64,000 bases of DNA from contig CAVSBG010000004.1 of NCBI GenBank assembly GCA_963726125.1, positions 62,001 through 126,000 of the forward strand, written 5' to 3'. The translations under genes were made by a program, and so were the position numbers. The stretch's first letter is position 1. Each line of letters starts with the position of its first letter. The notes beneath the pieces were generated by a model, which worked only from the letters and a program-made list of their open reading frames with translations, searched no databases and was not told the DNA's origin. This stretch comes from JAMXLO01 sp963726125 (GTDB lineage: Bacteria > Pseudomonadota > Alphaproteobacteria > Acetobacterales > Acetobacteraceae). Shown here in pieces: positions 29,426-38,117 of the stretch.

Positions 29426-30215
29426 ATGAACGCGGTCACCAGCTTCACCGATCTCGGCGTGCTGCCATGCACGCTGGATGGCGGCATTGCCTCGCGCGCC
29501 GCGATCGGCTTGCTGGTGCTGGCAACAGATCAGACGATGGAGCACGAGTTCCGTCACCTGATCCGCCTGCCCGGCGTCGCGGTTTATGGCGCGCGGCTCT
29601 ACAACGACGCCAACATCACGCCGGAGACGTTGCGCGCGATGTGTCCGCTGATCGCGCCGGCGACGGAACTGATCCTGCCGGGAAGCCCGACTCGATGTCG
29701 TTGCGTTCGGCTGCACCTCGGCGAGCATGGCACTGGGCGAGGAAGAGGTGTTCCGCCAGATCCGTCGCGCCCGACCAGGGGTTGCGTGCACCACGCCGAT
29801 CACCGCCGCTTTTGCTGCGTTCAAGGCGTTTGGCGCGCGACGCATCGGGGTGATGACGCCGTATGCACCCGAAGTGAACGCGGTGGTGCGCGCGTATCTC
29901 AATGCGCACGGCGCCGAGGTTGCAGCATTCGCGACGTTCGACAAACGCGACGACCGTGAAGCGGCGCGAATCGCGGTGGATTCGATTGCTGAAGGTATTG
30001 CCGCGATGGTGCGCCGCACCTCGCTGGACGCTGTGTTCGTGTCGTGCACCAGCCTACGGCTCGCGGAACGGGTGGCAGCGATCGAGGCGGAAGTGGACAT
30101 TCCCGTCACCTCCAGCGATCACGCGCTGGCTTGGCATTGCTTGCGATTGGCCGGCGTTAGCGATGCAGTGCCTGACGCAGGAAGATTGTTCCGCTGCGGG
30201 ATACACCATCAGTAA
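29426..30215 (+). CDS. Asp/Glu racemase or maleate isomerase family protein, one frameshift
   Basis: Starts at the ATG at 29426 with AAGGAGA upstream, 10 bp after the binding-protein gene. The protein reads IGLLVLATDQTMEHEFRHLI, VYGARLYNDANITPETLRAM, then after a +1-type frame change at about 29690 continues VVAFGCTSASMALGEE, TPITAAFAAFKAFGARRIGVMTPY and VFVSCTSLRLAERVAAIE. The two cysteines in GCTSA and SCTSLR are the catalytic pair of the Asp/Glu racemase superfamily, and the layout is closest to maleate cis-trans isomerase / arylmalonate decarboxylase. Co-transcription with the transporter gene suggests that it acts on the imported compound. Substrate unknown. Confidence 0.82.
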
Positions 30216-30268
30216 GCGATCGCGCTGCCAGGCGGCTGCTGAAGCCGCCCGGCAAAACGCAACGGCAG

Positions 30269-30685
30269 CTACTCTTTCGTTACTGTGCCTGATCCGGTGG
30301 ACGGCGGCGCCGATGAGGTGGTCCCCTTGGACGACCCATTGCCCTGCATCGCGCCCATGGCGGTGACGGCGGTCACCGAATCCGGGTTTATGACCATCAT
30401 CACAGGGTTGCCGTCGCTGTCCTTCGCATGGACGAGAAATGAGCGTGGCATGATACGGACGTCGGTGAAGCCTGCCTGCGCCAGCGATTGACGCAGCTTC
30501 GCGGCGATCTTTGGCGTGCCCTGCTGTGCACTGCTCGGATCGTTCTGTGTCGCATAGGTGCCATTGGCGGATGACGACGTCGTAGCAGCGCCATTGGCGG
30601 ATGACGATGGCGTGGCGGGCGCGGCGGCAGCGGGCAGCGCAAATGCAAGCCCGAGCACGGCCGGAATCAGCAAACGTGACAACAT
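30269..30685 (-). CDS. Small secreted protein with SSSANG repeats
   Basis: 138 residues from the ATG at 30685 (GGGAGA 8 bases upstream). A signal peptide (1-22, LGLAFALPAAAAP) is followed by a Ser/Ala/Asn/Thr-rich linker with the hexamer SSSANG twice, encoded by a near-perfect direct DNA repeat. Then comes a compact region (about 57-108: KIAAKLRQSLAQAGFTDVRIMPRSFLVHAKD and NPVMMVINPDSVTAV) and a Gly/Ser/Thr tail. The middle block looks like a small periplasmic domain; I know similar secreted proteins of this size in acetic acid bacteria but cannot name a family with confidence. Confidence 0.72.
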   Translation of the reverse strand: MLSRLLIPAVLGLAFALPAAAAPATPSSSANGAATTSSSANGTYATQNDPSSAQQGTPKIAAKLRQSLAQAGFTDVRIMPRSFLVHAKDSDGNPVMMVINPDSVTAVTAMGAMQGNGSSKGTTSSAPPSTGSGTVTKE

Positions 30686-30816
30686 CGGTGGCAATCTCCC
30701 AGATTGTTCAGTGAAGCGTTTGAACAACGAGCAGATCCCCGGCCAAGTTCCCGATGACGAATGCGCTCGGCTGCACATGTGCTTGATCTGAATGCCTGCG
30801 CCCGATGCGGCAGAGT

Positions 30817-31704
30817 TCACCCCTTGATAGCGCCCATGGTCAGGCCGGCCACCATATAGCGGCGCAGCGCGAAATAGATCGCGACCGGCGGCAACGAGTA
30901 GATCAGCGCGGTCGCCATCATGAGGTTCCACGGCGCTTCGTCGCTGTCGAAGAACTGGGTCATCGCCACCGCCACCGTCGCATTGCGCGACGAGCTGATC
31001 AGCAGATACTGATATTGATATTCGTTCCATGCTAGCAATAGCGCATAGACGCCGACGGCGACCAGCGCCGGCGCCATCAGCGGCAGGTAGATGCGGAAAT
31101 ACATCTGCAGCGGTGTCGCACCATCGACCTTTGCCGACTCGTCCAGCTCGAGCGGGATCAGCCTGCCATAGCCATTCAGAACCAGGATCGCGTATGGCGT
31201 GGCAAACGTCACCTCAGCGGCAATGACCGACCACAGACTGTCGGTCAGGCCGTAGACGCGCATCAGATGCACGAACGGGATCAGCAGGAACGCTGATGGC
31301 AGTGCATAGGTCAGCAGCGCGATGTTGCTGACCAGCCAGGCGCGGCGCATGCGCATGCGACCCAACGCGAAGCTGACCAGCGAAGCGATCAGCACTGTCA
31401 GCACCATGGTCGCCGTCGCCATGTAGAAGCTGTTGCCCAACTGGTGCCAGAAATGTTCGAGGTACCAGTAATCCTCTTGGAAGACGACGCGGAAACTGTC
31501 CCAGTTCCAGTCCTCCGGCCAAGCGAAGCCTGAGAACTCGTCGCCGTCATCGCTCAGCGCAATCAGCAGCATGTTGTATATCGGCAGTAGCGTCCAGATC
31601 AGCAGCGCAATGCCGAGGAATATGCTGCCAATTCTGGTCCACCGCCGGCGTCGGCGCAGACGCGGCCGATACTCCGCCTCGATTGCAGTGAGTGCGATGC
31701 TCAT
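30817..31704 (-). CDS. Sugar-type ABC transporter permease, MalG-like, pair 1
   Basis: 295 residues. Six membrane segments are expected; the MalG-type coupling loop is LELDESAKVDGATPLQMYFRIYLPLMAPAL, and the C-terminus RRYMVAGLTMGAIKG matches the usual end of this family. The start overlaps the stop of the MalF-like gene (ATGA). It is strongly similar to the MalG-like protein at 32653-33543 (shared IYNM, FWHQ.GNSF and LLLAWNEY blocks), so the permease pair has been duplicated. No ATP-binding subunit is encoded next to it. Confidence 0.9.
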   Translation of the reverse strand: MSIALTAIEAEYRPRLRRRRRWTRIGSIFLGIALLIWTLLPIYNMLLIALSDDGDEFSGFAWPEDWNWDSFRVVFQEDYWYLEHFWHQLGNSFYMATATMVLTVLIASLVSFALGRMRMRRAWLVSNIALLTYALPSAFLLIPFVHLMRVYGLTDSLWSVIAAEVTFATPYAILVLNGYGRLIPLELDESAKVDGATPLQMYFRIYLPLMAPALVAVGVYALLLAWNEYQYQYLLISSSRNATVAVAMTQFFDSDEAPWNLMMATALIYSLPPVAIYFALRRYMVAGLTMGAIKG

Positions 31705-32618
31705 AGCTGGACCCCGGTCGTGCGGATCCGCCGCATCAGCAGCAGCACCAACGGAATGAGGACAGGCAGCGCCGATATCATCGCCGCGTTACCGAGGTTC
31801 GGATAACCGAAGTCGAACGCCATGTGGAAGCCATACGTTGCCAGCACATCCGTCAATCGCGCCGGTGCGCCGTAGGAGACGAAATACACCGTATTGAAGT
31901 CACCGATCGTCCAGATGGTGAACAGCAGCGTCGAGACCAGGTAGACGTTCGCCAAGAGCGGGAAGGTAACGTGGACCAGCCTGCGCCAGCCGATTGCCCC
32001 GTCGATCTCCGCCGCCTCGTAGATGTCCTGTGGAATGGCCATGCGGCCAGCGATGAAAATCAATGTCCAAAATGGCATCCACTTCCAGATGTACGACACG
32101 AGATTGGTCGCCGTCGCCAGCCAGCGATCGACCAGGAACAACGGGCCGTCCCCGCCGGTCACTGAGCGCCACAGGCTGTCGAGGAAGCCGTACTCGGTGA
32201 CTGTCATGTAGTGGATCGAGAGGAAGGCAGTCAGCGCGGGCATGGCCCATGGCACCAGATAGATCGCAAGCAGCGACCTGATCCACCAGCTCCGCTGCAT
32301 GAAAAAGCCCGACAGCAGAAATGCCAGGAACATCGGCACGTTCACGCCGACGGCGACGAACAGCAGCGTGTTGACCGCCATCGTGAGATAGAGCGGATCC
32401 GAGAACAGCCGGTCGTACAGCGCCGGATCGCTGCCCATCCAGAGGCCGAAGGCGATCGGATAGACCACGAAGGCGGCAAACACCGCGAGATAGGGCACCA
32501 GGAATGCGATCGCCCAGGTGGTATCCGAACCCTGGAACCGGATGCGCCACGGCGGCTGGCGCAACCGGCCAACGCCAATCGCGCTGCTGAACCCAAGCGC
32601 TTGCTGCGAACCGCTCAT
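31701..32618 (-). CDS. Sugar-type ABC transporter permease, MalF-like, pair 1
   Basis: 305 residues. After a polar N-terminus of about 30 residues it has six membrane segments and the MalF-type loop IYEAAEIDGAIGWRRLVHVTFPLL, with WKWMPFWTLIFIAGRMAIP just before it. It is paralogous to the MalF-like gene at 33540-34459 (shared FQGS.TTWAIAF-type start, IDGPxxL and IGDFNTVYFVS blocks). It lies 34 bp downstream of the second MalG-like gene and overlaps its own partner by 4 bp. It probably moves a sugar, polyol or glycerol-phosphate type solute; the substrate is not visible from the sequence. Confidence 0.9.
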   Translation of the reverse strand: MSGSQQALGFSSAIGVGRLRQPPWRIRFQGSDTTWAIAFLVPYLAVFAAFVVYPIAFGLWMGSDPALYDRLFSDPLYLTMAVNTLLFVAVGVNVPMFLAFLLSGFFMQRSWWIRSLLAIYLVPWAMPALTAFLSIHYMTVTEYGFLDSLWRSVTGGDGPLFLVDRWLATATNLVSYIWKWMPFWTLIFIAGRMAIPQDIYEAAEIDGAIGWRRLVHVTFPLLANVYLVSTLLFTIWTIGDFNTVYFVSYGAPARLTDVLATYGFHMAFDFGYPNLGNAAMISALPVLIPLVLLLMRRIRTTGVQL

Positions 32619-32652
32619 CGTTCTGCCTCCGCGGAACCGCGGCCGGTGGTAC

Positions 32653-33543
32653 TTACCCCTTGACGCCGCCCATCGTCAGACCTGCCGCCATGTACCGACG
32701 GAACCCGTAGTAAAGGATCAATGGTGGCAGCGCGTATATGATCGCAGTGGCCATCATATAGTTCCACGGCGATTCATCGCTGTTGAGGAACTGCGCCAGC
32801 GCAACGGCAACGGTCATGCTTTCGGGTGTGGACAGCATCAAGAAGTTGTACAGGTACTCGTTCCATGCCAGCAGCAGCGCATAGGTGCCGACAGCGACCA
32901 ATGCCGGCGCCATCAACGGCAGATAGATCCGAAGATAGATCTGCAGCGGGTTGGCCCCGTCGATACGTGCCAACTCGTCCAGCTCCATCGGGATCGACTT
33001 GCCATATTGCGAGAAGATGAAGATCGCATATGGCGTGGAGAACGTGACGATCGACAGGATCACCGCCCACAGGCTGTTGGTGAGACCATAGATCTGCATG
33101 ACCCGGTAGAGCGGGATCGCCAGGAACGACGCCGGGATCACGTAGGTCATCAGCGCCGCATTGCTCAGCATCCAGCCTTGCCGCAGACGCATCCGGCCAA
33201 CCGTGAAGCTCGCCAGCGAACCGATGACCAATGTCAGGAACATCGTCATCAGGCCGACGAAGAAGCTGTTGCCGAACTGATGCCAGAAGCGTGCGAGGTA
33301 CCAAAAATCCTGGGTCACCACGACCTTGAAGCTCTCCAGCGACGGATGCTCCGGCCAGATCTGGCCACTGAATATGTCGTCGTGGCTGTCCAGCGAGATC
33401 ATGACCATGTTGTAAATCGGCAGGACCGACCAGACGAGGATGATGAAGCCGATCACTGCGCAAAGGAGTTCGGTCGAATAGCGACGCAACCGATAGCTCA
33501 GCGGCGATGCGATCCGGCGATGGCCGGCAGTGGTCGCGCTCAT
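32653..33543 (-). CDS. Sugar-type ABC transporter permease, MalG-like, pair 2
   Basis: 296 residues from the ATG at 33543, overlapping the end of the MalF-like gene (ATGA). The coupling loop is MELDELARIDGANPLQIYLRIYLPLMAPAL, and the C-terminus RRYMAAGLTMGGVKG is almost the same as in pair 1. N-terminal membrane segment LLCAVIGFIILVWSVLPIYNM. It is intact, unlike its partner, and lies between that partner and the MalF-like gene of pair 1. Confidence 0.9.
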   Translation of the reverse strand: MSATTAGHRRIASPLSYRLRRYSTELLCAVIGFIILVWSVLPIYNMVMISLDSHDDIFSGQIWPEHPSLESFKVVVTQDFWYLARFWHQFGNSFFVGLMTMFLTLVIGSLASFTVGRMRLRQGWMLSNAALMTYVIPASFLAIPLYRVMQIYGLTNSLWAVILSIVTFSTPYAIFIFSQYGKSIPMELDELARIDGANPLQIYLRIYLPLMAPALVAVGTYALLLAWNEYLYNFLMLSTPESMTVAVALAQFLNSDESPWNYMMATAIIYALPPLILYYGFRRYMAAGLTMGGVKG

Positions 33544-34459
33544 AGCTGGCCCTCCTTCATGCGGAGCTTGCGCATCAGGATGAAGACCAGCGGGATAAGC
33601 AAGCGGCAGCGCGGTCATCACCGTCGCCACGCCAAGACGCGGCAGTGCGGTGGTAAAGGCATAGCGGATACCAAGTGTCGCCAGCACCTCGGTGGACATC
33701 GCCGGCCCACCGCCGGAGACGAAGAACGTGGAGTTGAAGTCGCCAAGGGCAAAGATCGTATCGAGCAGTACGCAGACGAGATACAGATTCGCCATCAGCG
33801 GTACGGTGACATGCTTGAACCGGAGCAGACCGGTCGGCGCCATCGACCTCGGCCGCCTCATACAGTTCCTGCGGGATCGCCATCCGTCCAGCCAGCAGGA
33901 TGATCGTCCAGAACGGCATGTTCTTCCAGATGTAGGCGCCGATATTGGCGGCGAGGCCGGTCCAATGGTCATTGAGATAGACCGGGCCGTCAATGCCGAA
34001 CAGCAGGTACAGCAGATTGTTCAGCATGCCCCACTGGCCGTTCATCAACCAGTGGATCGATATGTAGGCAGGCAACGCCGGTGTCGCCCATGGCAGGATG
34101 AAGACCAGCAGCAGGGCCTTGTACATCCAGCCCTTGCGCATGAAGTAACCCGACAGCAGGAAGGCGAGGCCCATTTTCAGGTTCACGCCAACCCCGACGT
34201 AGATCACCGTGTTGAGCACGGCGGTCAGGTAGCGAGGGTCGGCGAACAGTTGATCGTAGAGCTCTACCTGGCCACCCAGGTAGAGCCCGTAGCAGATCGG
34301 ATAGATAACGAAGGCGAAGAACACCACCACGTAAGGTACCGCGAAGGCGACCGCCCAGGTGAATTCCGAACCTTGGAGACCGCCGTGCCAAGCGCGCCGC
34401 ACCGGACGCGTTGCCGACAAGCCTCGTCCGACGGCAAGTGTCTGCTGTGTAGCGCTCAT
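33540..34459 (-). pseudogene. Sugar-type ABC transporter permease, MalF-like, pair 2, two frameshifts
   Basis: Starts at 34459 (MSATQQTLAVGRGLS) and reads as a MalF-type permease up to QELYEAAEVDGA at about 33840, where one extra base shifts the frame. Homology continues (TGLLRFKHVTVPLMANLYLV, FALGDFNSTFFVSGGGPA) to about 33600, where a second extra base occurs. The final frame ends LLIPLVFILMRKLRMKEGQL at the TGA at 33540, overlapping the partner's ATG. Removal of one base at each point gives a normal protein of about 305 residues. Probably sequence error. Confidence 0.85.
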
Positions 34460-34475
34460 GTTCGCCTCGCTCGAA

Positions 34476-35857
34476 TTACATGACCATCTTTGCGAAGATT
34501 TCGTTGCAGCGTTTGAACGCCTTATCCACGGCGTCAGACACCTTCATGCCGTTCTTGATAACGTCGGCATGCGCCTGGCCCCAGAGTTGCTCGGCGTTGG
34601 CCTGACCCCAGGCCGGCGAGTAACCCTCATAGACCGGCAAGGTCGGATTGAGAACCGCCTTCCTCGACATAGGGCATCAGGCACGGCTCGTCCTTGCTGA
34701 GCCAGAACGGGTCATCATGCACGATCTGCGGGATCGCCGGCACCCAGCGACCAAGACCGCCCTTCAGGTTTTCGTTCATCACCTTCGGCTGCATGAAATA
34801 CTTCATGAAGTCCTTGGCAACCTCAACGTTCTTCGCACCCTTCGGGATATAGCCGCCACCGGCGTTGACCTGGGTCTTCATCGGCGTGCCATCATTCTTG
34901 TTGATGCGGCGCGATCGTCTGCATGTCGTGGTAGAACGCCTGCTTGTCCTTGATCATCGCCAGTTCGGTCGACAGCGTGCCGTCGAAGTCCATCATGAAC
35001 AGCTTCTCGTGATAGCCGTTGTTGTCGTCGGCATCGTTCCAGCTCAGCGCCTCGGGGGGCACCACGCCTTCCTTATAGAGATTGGTCATGAACTCGACCG
35101 ACTTGATCGCCGCCTCGCGGAACTTTCGGATCGTCGGCATGCAGCTTGCCGTCCGGCGTGATGATGCCCTCGCCGCCATTGGCGATCAGGAAGTGGGTGA
35201 ACACGTTGTTGCCGTCGTTCGGCCCCACCGTGGTGATCTGCAACCCGCAGGCGTAAAGCTTGCGCATGCCCTTGGCGCGCAGCGGCTGCCTGAGCCTGCT
35301 TCAGATAAGTCCAGATGCCGTCCCAATTCTCGGGGATTTCCGACATCTTGAGCCCGGCCTTCTCGACCAGGTCGCCCCAGACGTGGAACGGTGTCGCGCC
35401 CTGCTTGATCGGGCACAGGTAGTAGCTGCGCTTCTTGGTGGCCTTGTTATAGAAGGTCGAGCCAAGCTTGGCGGTCTCTGAAAGCTGCGACTCGAACGGC
35501 GCCACGACGTCGGTGACGTCAACCAGATTTGTCGTCCCAGGCGTTCTGCGGGATGATCGACGAAGGCGCATCCATGAAGACCAGGTCCGGAACGTCGCCA
35601 CTGGTCAGCGCCGAGATCGTCTTCTGGTTCATGCGCCATGAACGGCATGATGCTGTAGTCGAGCTTGTTGCCGCTGGCCTTCATGTAGTCCTCGCAGACC
35701 TTGCGCATCGCCTCGTCTTCCTGCGGGATGAACCCCTGGTTCAGCCAGCAGACCGCGGTTTTCGCTTGAGCGTTGGCAATATACGGCATCCCCAGGGTTC
35801 CGGCAGCCGCCAAACCCAGAGTGTCCCGAGCACTGAACGCCGGCTCATGTTAGCCAT
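34476..35857 (-). pseudogene. Sugar-type ABC extracellular solute-binding protein, about seven frameshifts
   Basis: Starts at 35857 with GAAGGAGA upstream. The N-terminus MSRRSVLG, followed by GLAAAGTLGMPYIANAQA, is a Tat-like signal peptide. The frame changes at about 35820, 35630, 35525, 35285, 35135, 34905 and 34665, yet every piece is a collinear part of one family 1 binding protein (AVCWLNQGFIPQEDEAMRKVCEDYMKA, SALTSGDVPDLVFMDAPSS, GPNDGNNVFTHFLIANGGEGI, NAGGGYIPKGAKNVEVAKDFMKYFM, EQLWGQAHADVIKNG). Six changes fit one extra base and the first one missing base. It heads the operon of two permease pairs, for which it should supply the substrate. Confidence 0.82.
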
Positions 35858-36158
35858 GGCCGTTTCTCCTTCCCTGTTGCGCCGCCGCTTTTTGCGGTGG
35901 CTCGTTATAGTGGTCCCAGCTTGAGCATGCGCACCTTACGGGGGCATGACGGGAAGGTCAATTCTTCTGAAACCATACCGGACAGAGGAAATTCGCGGCG
36001 CCCGGGCGCCCAGGAAAGTGACATTCTTGCGAAGCATGTCAGGCGCCGCATGCCATCGTCCGCGCCGCACGCCACACTCGGCCTGACGGCCGCACGCGCC
36101 CGGGCGAAATTGCTACGCGGCGTCGACCAAGCTATGCGGCAGGTTGAGGTGCCAATCC
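35858..36158. other. Divergent intergenic region
   Basis: About 300 bases between the minus-strand sugar-binding protein and the plus-strand dppB-like gene, with no supported gene. It must hold both promoters. Short CG-rich inverted stretches occur (GGCGCCCGGGCGCC at about 35998-36011), but no clear operator, riboswitch or terminator could be recognised. Confidence 0.4.
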
Positions 36159-37164
36159 GTGACACAGTATCTGGTGCAGCGACTGCTGCAGCTTGTGTTC
36201 GTGCTGTTCGGCGTCAGCGTCGTGGTGTTCATCGCCATGCACCTGCTGCCCGGCGACGTCGCCCAGCTTATGCTGGGCGATCATGCCACCGCACAGGCGC
36301 TGGCGCGACTGCGTCAACAGCTCGGGATCGATCAGCCGGTATGGGTGCAATACCTGCGCTTCCTGGCTGATGCGCTGCGCGGTGATTTCGGCACCTCGCT
36401 GGCGACCAATCATCCCGCACTCGACGACGTCGTCGTGGCGTTCCCGGTAACGCTGCAACTGACCCTGACCTCGCTCGCGCTCGCCAGCCTGGTCGGCGTA
36501 CCGCTCGGCGTGCTGACCGCGGTGCGTCACGGTACCCGCTTCGATGCGGCGATGATGGCGATCACCCTGTTCGGGGTGTCCATGCCGATATTCTGGCTCG
36601 GCCTGATGCTGCTGATCCTGTTCGCAGCGGTGCTCGGCTGGGTTCCCGTCGGCGGACTGATGCCCGTCGGCATGGAGCCGCCACGCATCACCGGCATGAG
36701 CGTCATCGACAGCGCTTCTGGCAGGCGATCCAGCGATGGTGTGGGAGGCATTGCATCATCTGGTGCTGCCGGCCTGCACGTTGGCCACGGTGCCGTTGGC
36801 GCTGATCACGCGCATCACCCGCGCCGAGGTGATGACCGCCGCCAACTTCGATCACGTTCGCACTGCCTATGCGAAGGGCCTGGCGGGCCCGCGCGTCATC
36901 CTGCGCCACGTGCTGCGCAACGCGGCGATCCCCATCGTCACCGTCATCGGCCTGCAGCTTGGGCTGCTGCTGTCGGGCGCGGTGCTGACCGAGACGATCT
37001 TCTCGCTGCCGGGCATCGGTCGGCTGATGGTCGATTCGATCCTGTCTCGCGACTATCCGGTGGTGCAGGCGGGCGCGCTGTTCATCGCCGCGCTGTTCGT
37101 CGTGGTCAATCTGGTGGTCGATCTCAGCTATACGCTGCTCGATCCGCGGATCGCGCGGCCATGA
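36159..37164 (+). CDS. Peptide ABC transporter permease, DppB type (second locus), one frameshift
   Basis: Starts at the GTG at 36159 with GAGGT 8 bases upstream (VTQYLVQRLLQLVFVLFGVS). Landmarks: LLPGDVAQLMLGDHA, LGIDQPVWVQYLRFLADALRGDFG, GVSMPIFWLG. At about 36717 one extra T shifts the frame. The rest continues as LAGDPAMVWEALHHLVLPA, then the coupling loop DHVRTAYAKGLAGPRVILRHVLRN and VDLSYTLLDPRIARP. The corrected protein is about 334 residues. Its partner dppC follows 58 bp downstream. No binding protein or ATPase is encoded with the pair. Confidence 0.88.
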
Positions 37165-37194
37165 TGACCGGGTCAAGTCCGGTCATGACGATGG
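37164..37194. repeat. REP-like palindrome between dppB and dppC
   Basis: Arms ATGACCGG (37164-37171) and CCGGTCAT (37179-37186) flank a 7-base spacer. Read on the minus strand it begins CCATCGTCATGACCGG, nearly the same head as the palindrome at 59943 (CCATCGTCATGGCCGG). It is therefore a member of a dispersed repeat family, placed in the short spacer between two co-oriented transporter genes. Confidence 0.6.
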
Positions 37195-37222
37195 AAGGCC
37201 GGGCCTGCGCCCGGAACCACAC

Positions 37223-38095
37223 ATGAGCGGCACGACAACTGTCGCCGTCGTCACCGCACCGCCTGAACGCGCCCTGTGGCATGCGTTCAGACGGACCAGC
37301 GCGCGCATCGGACTGGCGATTGCCTTGCTGTTCCTCGTGCTGACAGCGGCTGCGCCGTGGATCGCGCCGTACGACCCATACGACCAGGACCTGTCGAGCG
37401 CGCTGTCACCGCCTTCGACCGATCATCTGTTCGGCGCGGACCAATACGGCCGCGATGTGCTCAGTCGGGTGATATACGGCACGCACACGGCGCTGATTGC
37501 TATCATCGTCGCCGGCGGGTTGGCACTGACAATCGGTGGCGCGCTGGGACTGATCGCGGGGTTCGTCGGCGGCAAGGTGGACAGCGCGATCATGCGCCTG
37601 GTCGATGTGCTGCTGGCGTTCCCGTACCTGCTGCTGGCGCTGATCATCGTTGCGTCCCTGGGACCAAGCCTGACCAACTCCATCATCGCCATCGGCATCA
37701 TCTATACACCGCAATATGCAAGGCTGATGCGGGGCCAGGTATTGGCGATCCAGAATGCCGACTTCGTCTGGGCGGCGCGCTCGGTCGGCGCCAGCCAGAA
37801 ACGCATCATGCTGCGGCACGTGCTGCCCAACAGCTTCTCGCCGGTGCTGGTCATGGCAACATTGCAGGCGGGCTCGGTGGTGGTGGAGACCGCCGGCCTG
37901 TCGTTTCTGGGGCTTGGCGCGCAGCCGCCATCGCCCGACTGGGGCGCGTTGCTGGCCGACGGGCACAGCTACTTCCTCACCGCCTGGTGGATCGCGACTT
38001 TCCCCGGCCTCGCGATCTTCCTGGTGGTGCTCGGCTTCAACCTGATCGGCGACGCACTGCGCGATCAGCTCGACCCACGGCGGAACTCGCGCTAG
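37223..38095 (+). CDS. Peptide ABC transporter permease, DppC type (second locus)
   Basis: 290 residues. Landmarks of DppC: LTAAAPWIAPYDPYDQDL, FGADQYGRDVLSRVIYGTHTAL, MRLVDVLLAFPYLLLALIIVA, the coupling loop DFVWAARSVGASQKRIMLRHVLPN, and GLSFLGLGAQPPSPDWG. Six membrane segments with the fold of the OppC family. It works with the dppB upstream. The pair may use the fused ATPase encoded at 23.8 kb or a distant one; that is a guess. Confidence 0.92.
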   Translation: MSGTTTVAVVTAPPERALWHAFRRTSARIGLAIALLFLVLTAAAPWIAPYDPYDQDLSSALSPPSTDHLFGADQYGRDVLSRVIYGTHTALIAIIVAGGLALTIGGALGLIAGFVGGKVDSAIMRLVDVLLAFPYLLLALIIVASLGPSLTNSIIAIGIIYTPQYARLMRGQVLAIQNADFVWAARSVGASQKRIMLRHVLPNSFSPVLVMATLQAGSVVVETAGLSFLGLGAQPPSPDWGALLADGHSYFLTAWWIATFPGLAIFLVVLGFNLIGDALRDQLDPRRNSR

Positions 38096-38117
38096 CCGCG
38101 CCAGATGACGCGGTGCC

